A program made the translations under genes and the position numbers. This document shows positions 24,381-32,911 of a stretch of 64,000 bases of DNA, one piece after another (the first letter of the stretch is position 1; each line of letters begins with the position of its first letter). Below the pieces are notes generated by a model. The model ran no database searches. It saw nothing but the letters and a program-made list of their open reading frames with translations, and had not been told where the DNA came from. The stretch is from CAWJLS01 sp963843755 (GTDB lineage Bacteria; Acidobacteriota; Thermoanaerobaculia; Multivoradales; DATKCC01), in the NCBI GenBank assembly GCA_963843755.1, contig CAWJLS010000004.1, forward strand, positions 357,299 to 421,298, read 5' to 3'.

Positions 24381-26720
24381 CTAGGCGGAGCTCGCCGCCG
24401 CCTCGCCCTCGGGCGCCTCGACCTGCTCCTCGAAGTCGCACTCCTCGTTGGGGCATAGCAGACGGGTGCCCTTCTTCTTGGTCGTCTTCTCGGTCAGGAA
24501 GGGGTGGTCGCACTGGGGGCACTTGCGGTCGACCGGCTTGTTCCAGAGCGCGTACTTGCAGTCCGGGAAGCGGTCGCAGGAGTAGAAGATCTTGCCGCGC
24601 CGGGAGCGCTTCTCGGCGATCTCGCCCTTGCCGCACTCCGGGCACTTGATGCCGGTCGGCTTCGGCTCTTCCTTCTTCTCCTTGGCGGTCTTGCGTATGT
24701 TCTTGCACTCCGGGTAGGCGCTGCAGCCGTAGAAGGCGCCGTAGCGGCTCCGGCGCAGCACCATCGGCGAGCCGCACTTTTCGCACGGCGGGACCTCTTC
24801 GGCCGGCGCGGCCTCTTCCTCGCCGCCTTCGCCTTCGGGCTCCGGGTCGCGGGTGTAGGTGCACTCCGGGTAGTTGGAGCAGCCGAAGAAGCTGCCGTAG
24901 CGGCCGAAGCGCAGCACCAGCTCCTTGCCACACTCGGGGCACTTCTCGCCGGTCGGCAGCCCCTCGCGCTTGACGTTGGGCATCTTCTCGCTGGCCGTCT
25001 CGAGATCCTTCGAGAGCTGCTGGTTGAACACCTCGAGCGCCTTCTTCCAGGCGACCTTTCCTTCCTCGATCTGGTCGAGCTCTTCTTCGAGGTTGGCGGT
25101 GTAGCCCTCGTTGATGATGTTGTGGAAGCTGCCCTGGAGCATCTTGTTGACCAGCTTGCCGAGCAGGGTCGGCGCGAAGCGCTTCTCGACCTTCTCGACG
25201 TAGTCCCGGTCGGTCAGGGTGGCCAGGATCTGGGCGTAGGTCGACGGCCGGCCGATGCCGTTCTCCTCGAGCGCCTTGACCAGCGTCGCCTCGCTGAAGC
25301 GGGCCGGCGGCTGGGTGAACTTCTGCTCGCTGTGGAGCTCCAGCAGCTTCAGCTCCTCGCCCTCGGTGAGCGGCGGCATGGTGGTGCCTTCGCCTCCCTC
25401 GTCGCCGTTGTCCCCGCTGTCCCCGTTAGCGCCGCCGTTCTTCCGAGCGTCCTCGTCCGCCGCCTCCTGGTAGACCGCCAGGAAGCCGGGGCTCTTCAGG
25501 ATCTTGCCCCGGCCGCGCAGGGTGTAGCGGCCGTTGTCGATGTCGACCTGGGTGACGTCGAAGACGGCGGGCTTCATCTGGGAGGCGATGAACCGGTCCC
25601 AGATCAGCTTGTAGAGCTTCAGATCCTCGGGCTTCAGATACTGGGCGACCTTCTCCGGCGGCAGGTCGAAGTTGGTCGGGCGGATCGCCTCGTGGGCGTC
25701 CTGGGCGCTCTTCTTGGACTTGTAGCGCACCGCCTTGGCCGGCAGGGCCTTCTCACCGTAGGTGGCGGCGATGAACTTGCGGCCCTCTTCGAGAGCCTCC
25801 TCGGCCACGCGGGTCGAGTCCGTTCGCATGTAGGTGATCAGGCCGATCGCGCCCCGGTCGCCGATCTCCTTGCCTTCGTAAAGGCCCTGGGCGATGCCCA
25901 TGGTTCGCTTGACCGAGAAGCCGAAGCGGCGGGCGGCGTCCTGCTGGAGTCGGCTGGTGATGAAGGGCGGTCCCGGACGCTGCTTGGACTGCTTCTTCTC
26001 GATCGAGCGGACGGTGAAGGTGCCGCTCTCGAGCGCCGCGACGATCTTCGCCGCCTGCTCACCGTTCTCGACCTTCTGCTTCTTGCCGTCGATCTGGTGG
26101 AGCCGGGCGTTGAACGGCGGCGGCTCGGAGCCTTCGAGGTCCGCGCCGAGGTTCCAGTACTCCTCCGGGATGAAGGCGTCGATCTCGCCCTGCCGGTCGC
26201 AGACCATCTTGAGCGCCACCGACTGGACGCGGCCGGCCGAGAGGCCCTGCTTGATCTTCTCCCACAGGAGCGGCGACAGGCGGAAGCCCATCAGCCGGTC
26301 GAGGATGCGCCGCGCCTGCTGGGCGTCGACCTTGCGCTCATCGATGGTGCGCGGGTTCTCGAGCGCCGCGAGCACCGCCCGCTTGGTGATCTCGTTGAAG
26401 GTGACTCTCTGGACCTTCTCCGGATCCTTGTTCAGGACTTCGGCGATGTGCCAGGCGATCGCCTCGCCTTCGCGGTCGGGGTCAGGGGCCAGGTAGATCA
26501 GGTCCGCGCCCTTGGCCGCCTGGCGCAGCTTCTTGACCACGGCCTTCTTCTTGTCGAGCACCTCGTAGTGGGGCTCGAAGTCCGGGCCGATGCCCATGTC
26601 CTTCTTGACCAGGTCCCGGATGTGGCCCATCGACGCCTCGACCTGGTAGTTCTTGCCCAGGAATTTCTTCAGCGTGCGGGTCTTGGCGGGGCTCTCGACG
26701 ATGATCAGGTTCTTGCTCAC
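24381..26720 (-). CDS. topA: DNA topoisomerase I
   Basis: Type IA topoisomerase that relaxes negative supercoils. The GTG at 26720 gives MSKNLIIVESPAKTRTLKKFLG, the correct Toprim start; the longer open frame to 26816 adds non-homologous residues. The Toprim acidic triad is seen in DPDRE (80-84), and the catalytic Tyr297 in GLITYMRTDSTRV. QGLSAGRVQSVAL and HEAIRPTN are family motifs. The C-terminal third carries four C4 zinc-finger repeats of the TopA type (about residues 600-760; for example CPECGKELVLRFGRYGSFFG). A low-complexity insertion rich in Asn, Gly, Asp and Glu occurs near residue 430. Length is 779 residues. Lies downstream of dprA on the same strand, as in Bacillus. Confidence 0.97.
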   Translation of the reverse strand: MSKNLIIVESPAKTRTLKKFLGKNYQVEASMGHIRDLVKKDMGIGPDFEPHYEVLDKKKAVVKKLRQAAKGADLIYLAPDPDREGEAIAWHIAEVLNKDPEKVQRVTFNEITKRAVLAALENPRTIDERKVDAQQARRILDRLMGFRLSPLLWEKIKQGLSAGRVQSVALKMVCDRQGEIDAFIPEEYWNLGADLEGSEPPPFNARLHQIDGKKQKVENGEQAAKIVAALESGTFTVRSIEKKQSKQRPGPPFITSRLQQDAARRFGFSVKRTMGIAQGLYEGKEIGDRGAIGLITYMRTDSTRVAEEALEEGRKFIAATYGEKALPAKAVRYKSKKSAQDAHEAIRPTNFDLPPEKVAQYLKPEDLKLYKLIWDRFIASQMKPAVFDVTQVDIDNGRYTLRGRGKILKSPGFLAVYQEAADEDARKNGGANGDSGDNGDEGGEGTTMPPLTEGEELKLLELHSEQKFTQPPARFSEATLVKALEENGIGRPSTYAQILATLTDRDYVEKVEKRFAPTLLGKLVNKMLQGSFHNIINEGYTANLEEELDQIEEGKVAWKKALEVFNQQLSKDLETASEKMPNVKREGLPTGEKCPECGKELVLRFGRYGSFFGCSNYPECTYTRDPEPEGEGGEEEAAPAEEVPPCEKCGSPMVLRRSRYGAFYGCSAYPECKNIRKTAKEKKEEPKPTGIKCPECGKGEIAEKRSRRGKIFYSCDRFPDCKYALWNKPVDRKCPQCDHPFLTEKTTKKKGTRLLCPNEECDFEEQVEAPEGEAAASSA

Positions 26721-26798
26721 GGTTCGGGTAAAGCGGTTCGTTCTCGGGGATATTCCGTGGTCTGTGGCCCTGTTGCCGGTGCTGTGCCGGCGGCGGGG

Positions 26799-26829
26799 AC
26801 CGTAGCACCGCGGCACGGTCTCCTGTCAA
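26799..26829 (-). promoter_or_regulatory. Possible promoter of topA
   Basis: On the minus strand TTGACA (26824-26829) is followed 19 bases later by the extended -10-like TGCTACGGT (TACGGT at 26799-26804). It lies 79 bases upstream of the topA GTG, in the 121-base gap after dprA. The -35 is consensus, but spacing is long and the -10 imperfect, so this is a moderate guess. Confidence 0.35.
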
Positions 26830-26841
26830 CTGAGTGCCGAT

Positions 26842-28146
26842 TCAGGGCATTTCCGGACGCCGGACATAGGCCGGTCCGGGCTCCCGCCGGACGCGTCCGG
26901 CCAGCTCCAGCTCGAGCAGGGCGCCGAGCACCCGGTCGACCGGCGCGTCGATCCGTGCCGCCAGCGTTTCCGGCGATTCCGGCTCGGCCGGCGCCATGGC
27001 CGCGAGCAGCCGCCCCGGGAGGCCTCGGGGCCGCGGTCGAGCGGCGGCTCGAGGGCCTGCGGCCTCGTCGTGCGCCGGGGCGCCGGACGGGGAGTCGCCG
27101 CCGGGCGGCGGGGCGGGATCGTCCTCGGCCTCCTCCATCTTCTCCACCTTCTCCACCTTTTCCGCATCGACGCCGAGCAGCGCCAGCACCTGGGCGGGGG
27201 AGAGGGCCGGGTAGGCGCCGTCCGCGATCAGGGCGTTGGTTCCCCGGGAGCGCTCCTCGAAGATCCGCCCGGGCACCGCCAGGACGTCGCGCCCCAGGTC
27301 GAGGGCAAAGCGGGCGGTGACCAGGGAGCCGGAGCGCCGGGCGGCGCGGACGACCAGGGTGGCGCCGGCGAGGGCGGCGATCAGCCGGTTGCGGACGGGG
27401 AACTGCCACCCCTTGGGGGCCAGGCCACAGGGGAACTCGGTGATCACGGCGCCGTGGGCGGCGATCGCATCGCCGAGGCCGCGGTGGCCGCGCGGGTAGT
27501 CGACGCCGAGCCCGGTGCCCAGGACCGCGACGGTGGCGCAGCGCCGTCCGTCCGGACCCGGCCGGTTCCCGCGCTCGGCCGCCCCGTCGAGGGCGCCGCG
27601 GTGGGCCGCCGCGTCGACCCCGCGGGCGAAGCCGGAGACGACGGTCAGGCCGGCCGCGGCCAACGCGCGGCCGAACAGCTCGGCCGCCTCCCGGCCGTAG
27701 GAGTCCGCCCGGCGCGAGCCGACGATGGCGACCGCGCCCCGGTCGCCGCCACCGGCGCCTGACAGCCGGCCGGCCGGTGGCGGGGCCGGTGGCAGGGTGC
27801 CCCGGACGTAGAGCGCCGGCGGCGGCAGGTCGAGGTCGCCCAGCGGCGCCGGGAACTCGTTTTCGGCGGCGGTGACGATGCGCGCGCCCAGGGCCCGGGC
27901 GGCGGCCTCCTCGCGGCGGGCGATCTCCGACGCCTGCCCGAGCATCTCCCGGGCCGCGACCAGCGTCTGGGACGGCACCCCCCAGGCCGCCGCCCGGCCG
28001 GACAGCCCGCGGCCGGACAGGGCGCGCCGGGAGCTCCGGGAGAGCTCGCGCAGGCGGTCGAGGTCGGCGGCCAGGCGGCAGGCGGCGGGCCTGGGCAGCT
28101 CCAGGTCGGCGGCCAGGGCGATGAGCATCTCGCGGTCGGTCGGCAC
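26842..28146 (-). CDS. dprA: DNA-processing protein DprA
   Basis: A Rossmann-like protein that loads RecA on incoming single-stranded DNA in transformation. The GTG at 28146 follows AGGAGGG and is preferred over the ATG at 28203. An N-terminal helical SAM-like part is followed by the Rossmann core: AIVGSRRADSYGREAA, SGFARGVDAAAHRGAL, VAVLGTGLGVDYPR and ITEFPCG, then NRLIAALAGATLVVRA and RSGSLVTARFALDLGRDVLAVPG. A C-terminal winged-helix domain (SPETLAARIDAPVDRVLGALLELELAGRV) is present. An Ala/Pro/Glu-rich linker with a short repeat (EKVEKVEKMEE) separates core and winged helix. At 434 residues it is longer than usual (about 360-390) because of this linker. Co-directional with topA. Confidence 0.93.
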   Translation of the reverse strand: MPTDREMLIALAADLELPRPAACRLAADLDRLRELSRSSRRALSGRGLSGRAAAWGVPSQTLVAAREMLGQASEIARREEAAARALGARIVTAAENEFPAPLGDLDLPPPALYVRGTLPPAPPPAGRLSGAGGGDRGAVAIVGSRRADSYGREAAELFGRALAAAGLTVVSGFARGVDAAAHRGALDGAAERGNRPGPDGRRCATVAVLGTGLGVDYPRGHRGLGDAIAAHGAVITEFPCGLAPKGWQFPVRNRLIAALAGATLVVRAARRSGSLVTARFALDLGRDVLAVPGRIFEERSRGTNALIADGAYPALSPAQVLALLGVDAEKVEKVEKMEEAEDDPAPPPGGDSPSGAPAHDEAAGPRAAARPRPRGLPGRLLAAMAPAEPESPETLAARIDAPVDRVLGALLELELAGRVRREPGPAYVRRPEMP

Positions 28147-28216
28147 GGTGATCCCTCCTGCCCTGGAGGACGGAACCGGGCGCTCCGATCGCACGAATCG
28201 CACGAAGGCTCGGCCG

Positions 28217-28370
28217 GAGGGCCGGCGGAGCCGGGCACGAGGTGAGCGCGAGCTGAGCCCGAGCTGGACCCGATCGGGGTCAGATCAGGGTCAGATCAGG
28301 CCCTGGTCAGGTCTGGGGCGGAGCCGGATCGGGTCCGAATGAGGGCTGCATGAGGGCTGCATGAGGGTCC
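28217..28370. repeat. Degenerate 11-bp tandem repeat, about 14 units
   Basis: From 28217 the sequence divides into 11-base units that mostly begin GAG, GAT or CAT and often contain AGGG: GAGCTGAGCCC, GAGCTGGACCC, GATCGGGGTCA, GATCAGGGTCA, GATCAGGCCCT, then GATCGGGTCCG, AATGAGGGCTG, CATGAGGGCTG and CATGAGGGTCC. The best-kept neighbours differ by one or two bases. The period is not a multiple of three, so it is not coding-driven. It fills the gap between the divergent dprA (start 28146) and the TPR lipoprotein gene (28517). An 11-base period puts successive units on nearly the same face of the helix, as for repeated protein-binding sites; simple replication slippage is the other explanation. 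Confidence 0.8.
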
Positions 28371-28402
28371 CGTGGCGCCCGATCGGACGCAGGGTCGTCG
28401 TA

Positions 28403-28408
28403 TATACT
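28403..28408 (+). promoter_or_regulatory. Possible -10 element for the exported-protein operon
   Basis: TATACT at 28403-28408 lies 109 bases upstream of the TPR lipoprotein GTG and just after the 11-bp repeat. No convincing -35 hexamer is seen at 17 bases upstream, so activation by a factor bound at the repeat would be one explanation. Weak evidence. Confidence 0.3.
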
Positions 28409-28516
28409 CGCCACCGTGCCAGCGATCAGCGATCGAACTGCTGCGGCGTTCCCGACCGGCTCGGGCGCACCGGGGCGGCCGGACCATCCACGGCGACTCG
28501 AGACGCGGAGGACCGA

Positions 28517-28996
28517 GTGAAAGCACGCACGCCAGCCGTTTCCCGGCTCCTTCTCCTGATGCTCGCCCTGGGGTCTCTGGCGACGATCGCGTGCAGCGGC
28601 GCCACCCGCGGTGCGAACCCGCAGGAGCAGGTGAGCTTCGGTATTCAGATGGCGAAGCAGGGCCTGTGGCAGGAGGCGCTGTTCCGGTTCGAGAAGGCCG
28701 ACCGCCTCGACCCGAAGAACCCGAAGATCCTCAACAACCTGGCCGTCGCCCAGGAGGCGAACGGGCAGTTCGACGAGGCCCTCGCCACCTACCGCGAGGC
28801 GCTCGCCGTCTCCCCGGGCAGCCGGGACCTCAAAGAGAACTACGCCCGCTTCGTCGACTTCTACCAGAGCTACCGGCCCGGCGCGTCGAGCGGGCTCCCA
28901 GGTCTCGAAGACGCCCTCGACGACGCGGTCGGTGGCGGCTCCGATGGCGGCGCTCAGCCGAAGCAGCCGGGCGGAGAGACGGGGGGCAGGTCATGA
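28517..28996 (+). CDS. TPR lipoprotein
   Basis: A 159-residue lipoprotein. The GTG at 28517 is preceded by GGAGGA at 28507-28512; the longer open frame to the ATG at 28361 would run through the repeat region. After a signal segment (LLLLMLALGSLATI) the lipobox is ATIAC (lipidated Cys about residue 26). Two to three tetratricopeptide motifs follow (EQVSFGIQMAKQGLWQEALF, NPKILNNLAVAQEANGQFDE, ATYREALAVSPGSRD), so it is a protein-binding scaffold. The C-terminus is Gly/Gln/Pro-rich. Its stop overlaps the next ATG (ATGA). Confidence 0.88.
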   Translation: MKARTPAVSRLLLLMLALGSLATIACSGATRGANPQEQVSFGIQMAKQGLWQEALFRFEKADRLDPKNPKILNNLAVAQEANGQFDEALATYREALAVSPGSRDLKENYARFVDFYQSYRPGASSGLPGLEDALDDAVGGGSDGGAQPKQPGGETGGRS

Positions 28997-29778
28997 AGCG
29001 GATCGCCGAGGGGGCTCCGGGGCGGCTCGCCCGCCGGCCGGAAGAGATCGCGCGACGCCCGGCGGCCTCCGGCCTCCGGCTGTCGGTGGTGGCGTGCGGC
29101 CTGCTGATGCTCGCCGCCCTGGCAGCGGCGCCGGCCCTTCGCGCCGAGGTGGAGGTCAAGCTCCAACTGCCCCAGCGGGCCAAGATCGACCTGCGGGGTA
29201 AGGAGACGGTGGCCGTCGCTCCGTTCGTCGTCGTCACCAAGGAGGGGCAGGAGAGCCCGGCCGGCCGCGACGTCGACATCGAGCACGAGTTCAGCCGCTT
29301 CCTGGAGAAGCTCCTGCGCCGCGAGACCCAGTTGCGGGTGGTCGAGACCGGGCCGGTCGATCTGCCCACCTTCGACCTCGAAGAGCTGCTGAAGCGGCGC
29401 GAGTTCTGGGCGGACGTAGGCGCCCGCGCCCAGGCCGACCTGCTGGTGACCGGCAGCCTCGACTTCGACATCCAGGACCGGTCGGGGTACCGCACCGAGG
29501 AGTTCGTCTCGCCCCTGGACGGGCGCACCTACCACCGCCAGGTCCTGGTCGAGCAGACCGGCTTCGAGTACGACATCGTGCTGGTCGTCGTCGACGGTCG
29601 CTCCGGCGAGGTCCTCTACCGCGACAACTTCAAGGATTTCCAGAACTTCCAGTCCGACGAGGTGGATGCGATCTCCGGCATGTTCGAGAACCTCTTCGCC
29701 CTGGAGGACCGGATCGTCAACGTCTTCACCCAGAAGCAGGTCGAGGCGTCGCGCGTTCTGTTCACCGACATCCATTAG
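28993..29778 (+). CDS. Exported CsgG-like protein
   Basis: A 261-residue secreted protein with a signal segment (LSVVACGLLMLAALAAAPALRA). The mature part resembles the CsgG/LpoB-type alpha/beta fold: ETVAVAPFVVV as the first strand, a helix (EFSRFLEKLLRRETQLRVVE), LLVTGSLDFDIQD, then FEYDIVLVVVDGRSGEVLYRDNFKD. Members serve in outer-membrane assembly or as regulators of cell-wall enzymes. No lipobox Cys is obvious near the cleavage site, although a Cys lies inside the hydrophobic core (VACGLL), so lipidation is uncertain. Translationally coupled to the TPR lipoprotein before it and 58 bases ahead of the large protease-barrel fusion. Confidence 0.75.
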   Translation: MKRIAEGAPGRLARRPEEIARRPAASGLRLSVVACGLLMLAALAAAPALRAEVEVKLQLPQRAKIDLRGKETVAVAPFVVVTKEGQESPAGRDVDIEHEFSRFLEKLLRRETQLRVVETGPVDLPTFDLEELLKRREFWADVGARAQADLLVTGSLDFDIQDRSGYRTEEFVSPLDGRTYHRQVLVEQTGFEYDIVLVVVDGRSGEVLYRDNFKDFQNFQSDEVDAISGMFENLFALEDRIVNVFTQKQVEASRVLFTDIH

Positions 29779-29836
29779 GCACCCGGTCCGGCCAACCGTC
29801 GCGGTTCCGGTCCGTGAAGCGACAAGGAGGTCCCGT

Positions 29837-32824
29837 TTGAGCTCCCGTTTCTTCCGTTCCTCGAACCGTTCGGTCGTCTCGGTCGTCCTGGTGCTGTCGG
29901 CGCTGATGCTGGCGGCCGCCCCGGCCGGCGCCCAGTACTTCGGCAAGAACAAGATCACCTATCGGGAGTTCGACTGGCAGATCTACCACTCGCCCCACTT
30001 CGACATCTACTTCTACGAGTCGGAGCGCGAGCTGCTGCCGAAGATGGTCTCGCTGGCCGAGAGCTCCTACGACCGGCTGTCGCGTCGCCTGGACTACCAG
30101 ATCCAGGAGGCGACGCCGCTGATCTTCTACGCCACCCACTCGGCGTTCGAGCAGACCAACATCATCCTCAACTTCATCCCGGAGGGCGTGGGCGCCTTTT
30201 CGACACCGGCGCGCAACCGGATGGTCCTGCCGGCCGATCTGTCGGACTCGGAGATGTTCGACCTCATCAGCCACGAGCTGACCCATATCTTCCAGTTCCA
30301 CATCCTCTACCAGGGCAGCCTCGGCAAGGCGCTGACCGTCCGGCCGCCCCTGTGGGTCACCGAGGGCATGGCCAGCTACATGGCCAAGGACGAGCAGTCG
30401 TGGGACCGGATGTACCTGCGCGACGCCGTGGTCAACGACCTGGTGCCGCCGGTGACCCGGGCCAACCCCCAGGGGTACTTCGCCTACCGGATCGGCCACG
30501 CGGTCTACGACTTCATCGAGGAACGCTGGGGCGAGGACGGCCTGCTCGACTTCATCTACGAGCTGCGCAACACGTTCTCGGCCGATCCGGCGCCCGCCGT
30601 CAAACGGGCGTTCAACATCGATCCGGACGAGTTCGACGGCGACTTCCGCCGCTGGCTGCGCAAGAAGTACCTCCCCGCCCTGGTCGAGTCCGGCGAGCCG
30701 TCGGACTACGGCCGGCTCTTCCGTGCCCGGACCAGCCCGCTCAACTCGACGAGGGTCACCTCGGGCGTGGTCTCCCCGTCCGGCGACCTGATGGCGGCGT
30801 TCTCCACCAGCCGCGGCGAGGTCGACGTGGTGCTGTTCGACGTCCCGGACCGGCGCCAGATCCGCAACCTGACGCGTGGCTTCACCCACGACTACCAGTA
30901 CCTGGTCGCCCAGAACCTGACCATCGGGCGCAAGATGGGCCGCGACCTGGCGTTCTCGCCCGATGGCGACACCATCGCCGTGTTCGCCAAGCGTGAGAGC
31001 GGCCGGAGCCTGGTGCTGATCGACGTCCTCAAGGGCGGGCACCGCCGGGTCATCGACCTGACCAAGGAGTTCGGGGTCGAGCAGGAGCTCTCGCCGGCGT
31101 ACTCGCCCGATGGCCGCACGGTGGCGTTCTCCGCCTGGAAGGACGGGGACTTCGACATCTTCACCTACAACCTCGACACCGGAAAGCTCACCAACCTGAC
31201 CGACGACGACCTCTTCGACGGCTCGCCGGCCTACTCGCCGGACGGCCGCTGGCTGGTCTTCACTTCGGTCGTCGACGGGTACCAGAAGCTCTTCCGGCTC
31301 GATCTCCAGGACCCGTCGCACCGGGAGCAGCTCACCCACGGCAAGTCCCACGAGCGCGACGCGGTCTACTCGCCGAACGGCAAGCGGCTCTACTTCACGT
31401 CGGACCAGAGCGGCGCCGAGAACATCTACTCCGCCGACCTCGACAGCGGCCAGATCGTCCAGCACACGAACGCCGTGACCGGCTGTGTGATGCCGGCGGT
31501 GTTCGAGGACCGGGAGGGGCACGAGCGGATGGCCTTCACCGGCTTCTGGCGCCTCCAGCCGGGCCTCTACCTGGCCGACCCGGAGGAGGCGACGGTCGCC
31601 GTCGCGGCGGAGGCGGCGGCCGAGGGGGCGACGGCCGAAGAGGCGGACCTCGAGACCACGAAGCGGCCGGGGGAGCAGTCGATGCTCCTGCAGTTCGGCA
31701 TCGAGCCCGCGGTGCCGGAAGAGCTGCCGCGGTTCGAGCCAGACATCCAGGTCGCCGTCGACAAGGCGAACGAGGAGGACTACCACGGCTTCCACCTGTC
31801 GCTGGAGAACGCCCAGACGGCGATCGCGGTCGACAGCGATTCGACCGTCCTCGGCCAGGCGATCCTCACCTGGTCGGACCTGATCGGAGATCGCCGCCTG
31901 GTCACCACTCTGGTCTCGGTGCGGCGCTTCTCCGACTTCGACGTGGCGTTCTACGACACCTCGCACCGCCTGAGCTGGGGCCTCCACCTCTACGACACCC
32001 GGGACTACTTCCTGAGCCAGGACCGGGACGGCAAGATCAACCGGGATTCGCAGTTCGAGGAGACCGGGCTGATCGGGTCGGTCTGGTACCCGTTCAACCT
32101 CTACAACCGGGTCGAGCTCGGCACGGGCGTCATCTACCGCGACATCAACTCGTTCGCGTTCGTCCGCAACCGGCGGACCAACCAGATCTTCCAGGTCTAC
32201 GAGCCGCAGTCGGACACGTTCCCGGTGGTCCAGGCGGCCTTGGTCTCCGACACCACGGTGTACGAGACCTGGGGGCCGCAGGCCGGGCACCGCTTCCGCC
32301 TGTCGTCGGACTACTCGCCGGACCTGAACGACGGCGGCACGCTGAGCCACGACTACAACCTGGACGCGCGCCAGTACGTTCCGATGACCCGGCGCAGCAG
32401 CCTCGCTTTCCGGGCCTACGGCGCGGTCAGCAACGGCAGCTTCCGCCGCCCCTACTGGACGGGCGGCCTGGACACGCTGCGCGGCTTCAAGTACCGGTCC
32501 GAGGTCGGTGACCGGGTGTTCTTCGTCAACTCCGAGGTGCGGTTCCCGCTGATCGACACCCTGGCGCTGCCCTGGACCCGGGTCACCGACATCCGCGGCC
32601 GGATCTTCCTCGACGTCGGTGGTGCCTGGTTCGGCAACGTCCAGGACTTCAATTTCTGGAACGACGAGGACGGCCGGCTCGAGGACGGACTCTCGTCCTA
32701 CGGCTTCGGAGTCTCGGCCATCTTGTTCGGGTTGCCCGTCAACTGGGAGTTCGCCAAGCGCTGGGACTTCAAGGATGCCGAAGGAGGGTTCCGGACCGGC
32801 TTCTGGATCGGCTATCGCTTCTGA
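29837..32824 (+). CDS. Fusion of HExxH metalloprotease, TolB-type propeller and outer-membrane beta-barrel
   Basis: A 995-residue exported protein. The TTG at 29837 follows AAGGAGG (29824-29830) at the right spacing. Signal peptide to about residue 32 (APAGAQ). The gluzincin-type zinc site is HELTH at 146-150 with the third ligand Glu176 in WVTEGMASYMA (25 residues later, as in MA-clan peptidases). From about 250 to 560 there are repeated PD40/TolB blades (SPAYSPDGRTVAFSAW, SPAYSPDGRWLVFTS, DAVYSPNGKRLYFTSD). From about 650 the sequence has alternating beta-strands, then GGLDTLRGFKYRSEVGDRV and GRIFLDVGGAWF, the signature of Omp85/surface-antigen barrels, and ends in Phe (FWIGYRF), the outer-membrane insertion signal. 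It thus should sit in the outer membrane with protease and propeller in the periplasm. Domain order is unusual; see findings. Confidence 0.88.
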   Translation: MSSRFFRSSNRSVVSVVLVLSALMLAAAPAGAQYFGKNKITYREFDWQIYHSPHFDIYFYESERELLPKMVSLAESSYDRLSRRLDYQIQEATPLIFYATHSAFEQTNIILNFIPEGVGAFSTPARNRMVLPADLSDSEMFDLISHELTHIFQFHILYQGSLGKALTVRPPLWVTEGMASYMAKDEQSWDRMYLRDAVVNDLVPPVTRANPQGYFAYRIGHAVYDFIEERWGEDGLLDFIYELRNTFSADPAPAVKRAFNIDPDEFDGDFRRWLRKKYLPALVESGEPSDYGRLFRARTSPLNSTRVTSGVVSPSGDLMAAFSTSRGEVDVVLFDVPDRRQIRNLTRGFTHDYQYLVAQNLTIGRKMGRDLAFSPDGDTIAVFAKRESGRSLVLIDVLKGGHRRVIDLTKEFGVEQELSPAYSPDGRTVAFSAWKDGDFDIFTYNLDTGKLTNLTDDDLFDGSPAYSPDGRWLVFTSVVDGYQKLFRLDLQDPSHREQLTHGKSHERDAVYSPNGKRLYFTSDQSGAENIYSADLDSGQIVQHTNAVTGCVMPAVFEDREGHERMAFTGFWRLQPGLYLADPEEATVAVAAEAAAEGATAEEADLETTKRPGEQSMLLQFGIEPAVPEELPRFEPDIQVAVDKANEEDYHGFHLSLENAQTAIAVDSDSTVLGQAILTWSDLIGDRRLVTTLVSVRRFSDFDVAFYDTSHRLSWGLHLYDTRDYFLSQDRDGKINRDSQFEETGLIGSVWYPFNLYNRVELGTGVIYRDINSFAFVRNRRTNQIFQVYEPQSDTFPVVQAALVSDTTVYETWGPQAGHRFRLSSDYSPDLNDGGTLSHDYNLDARQYVPMTRRSSLAFRAYGAVSNGSFRRPYWTGGLDTLRGFKYRSEVGDRVFFVNSEVRFPLIDTLALPWTRVTDIRGRIFLDVGGAWFGNVQDFNFWNDEDGRLEDGLSSYGFGVSAILFGLPVNWEFAKRWDFKDAEGGFRTGFWIGYRF

Positions 32825-32833
32825 GCACCGGCT

Positions 32834-32864
32834 GCGCCGGGCACGGATCGGTCGTGCCCGGCGC
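32834..32864 (+). terminator. Probable terminator hairpin after the protease-barrel gene
   Basis: A perfect 12-bp stem (32834-32845 with 32853-32864; GCGCCGGGCACG and its complement) with a 7-base loop begins 10 bases after the stop at 32824. Only a weak T-rich tail (GCTTGCTTGG) follows, so it may work with Rho or as a 3'-stabilising structure. Confidence 0.6.
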
Positions 32865-32911
32865 GCTTGCTTGGCGCCGTCGAGCGATCGGCGATAGACT
32901 GCCGGCGAATC

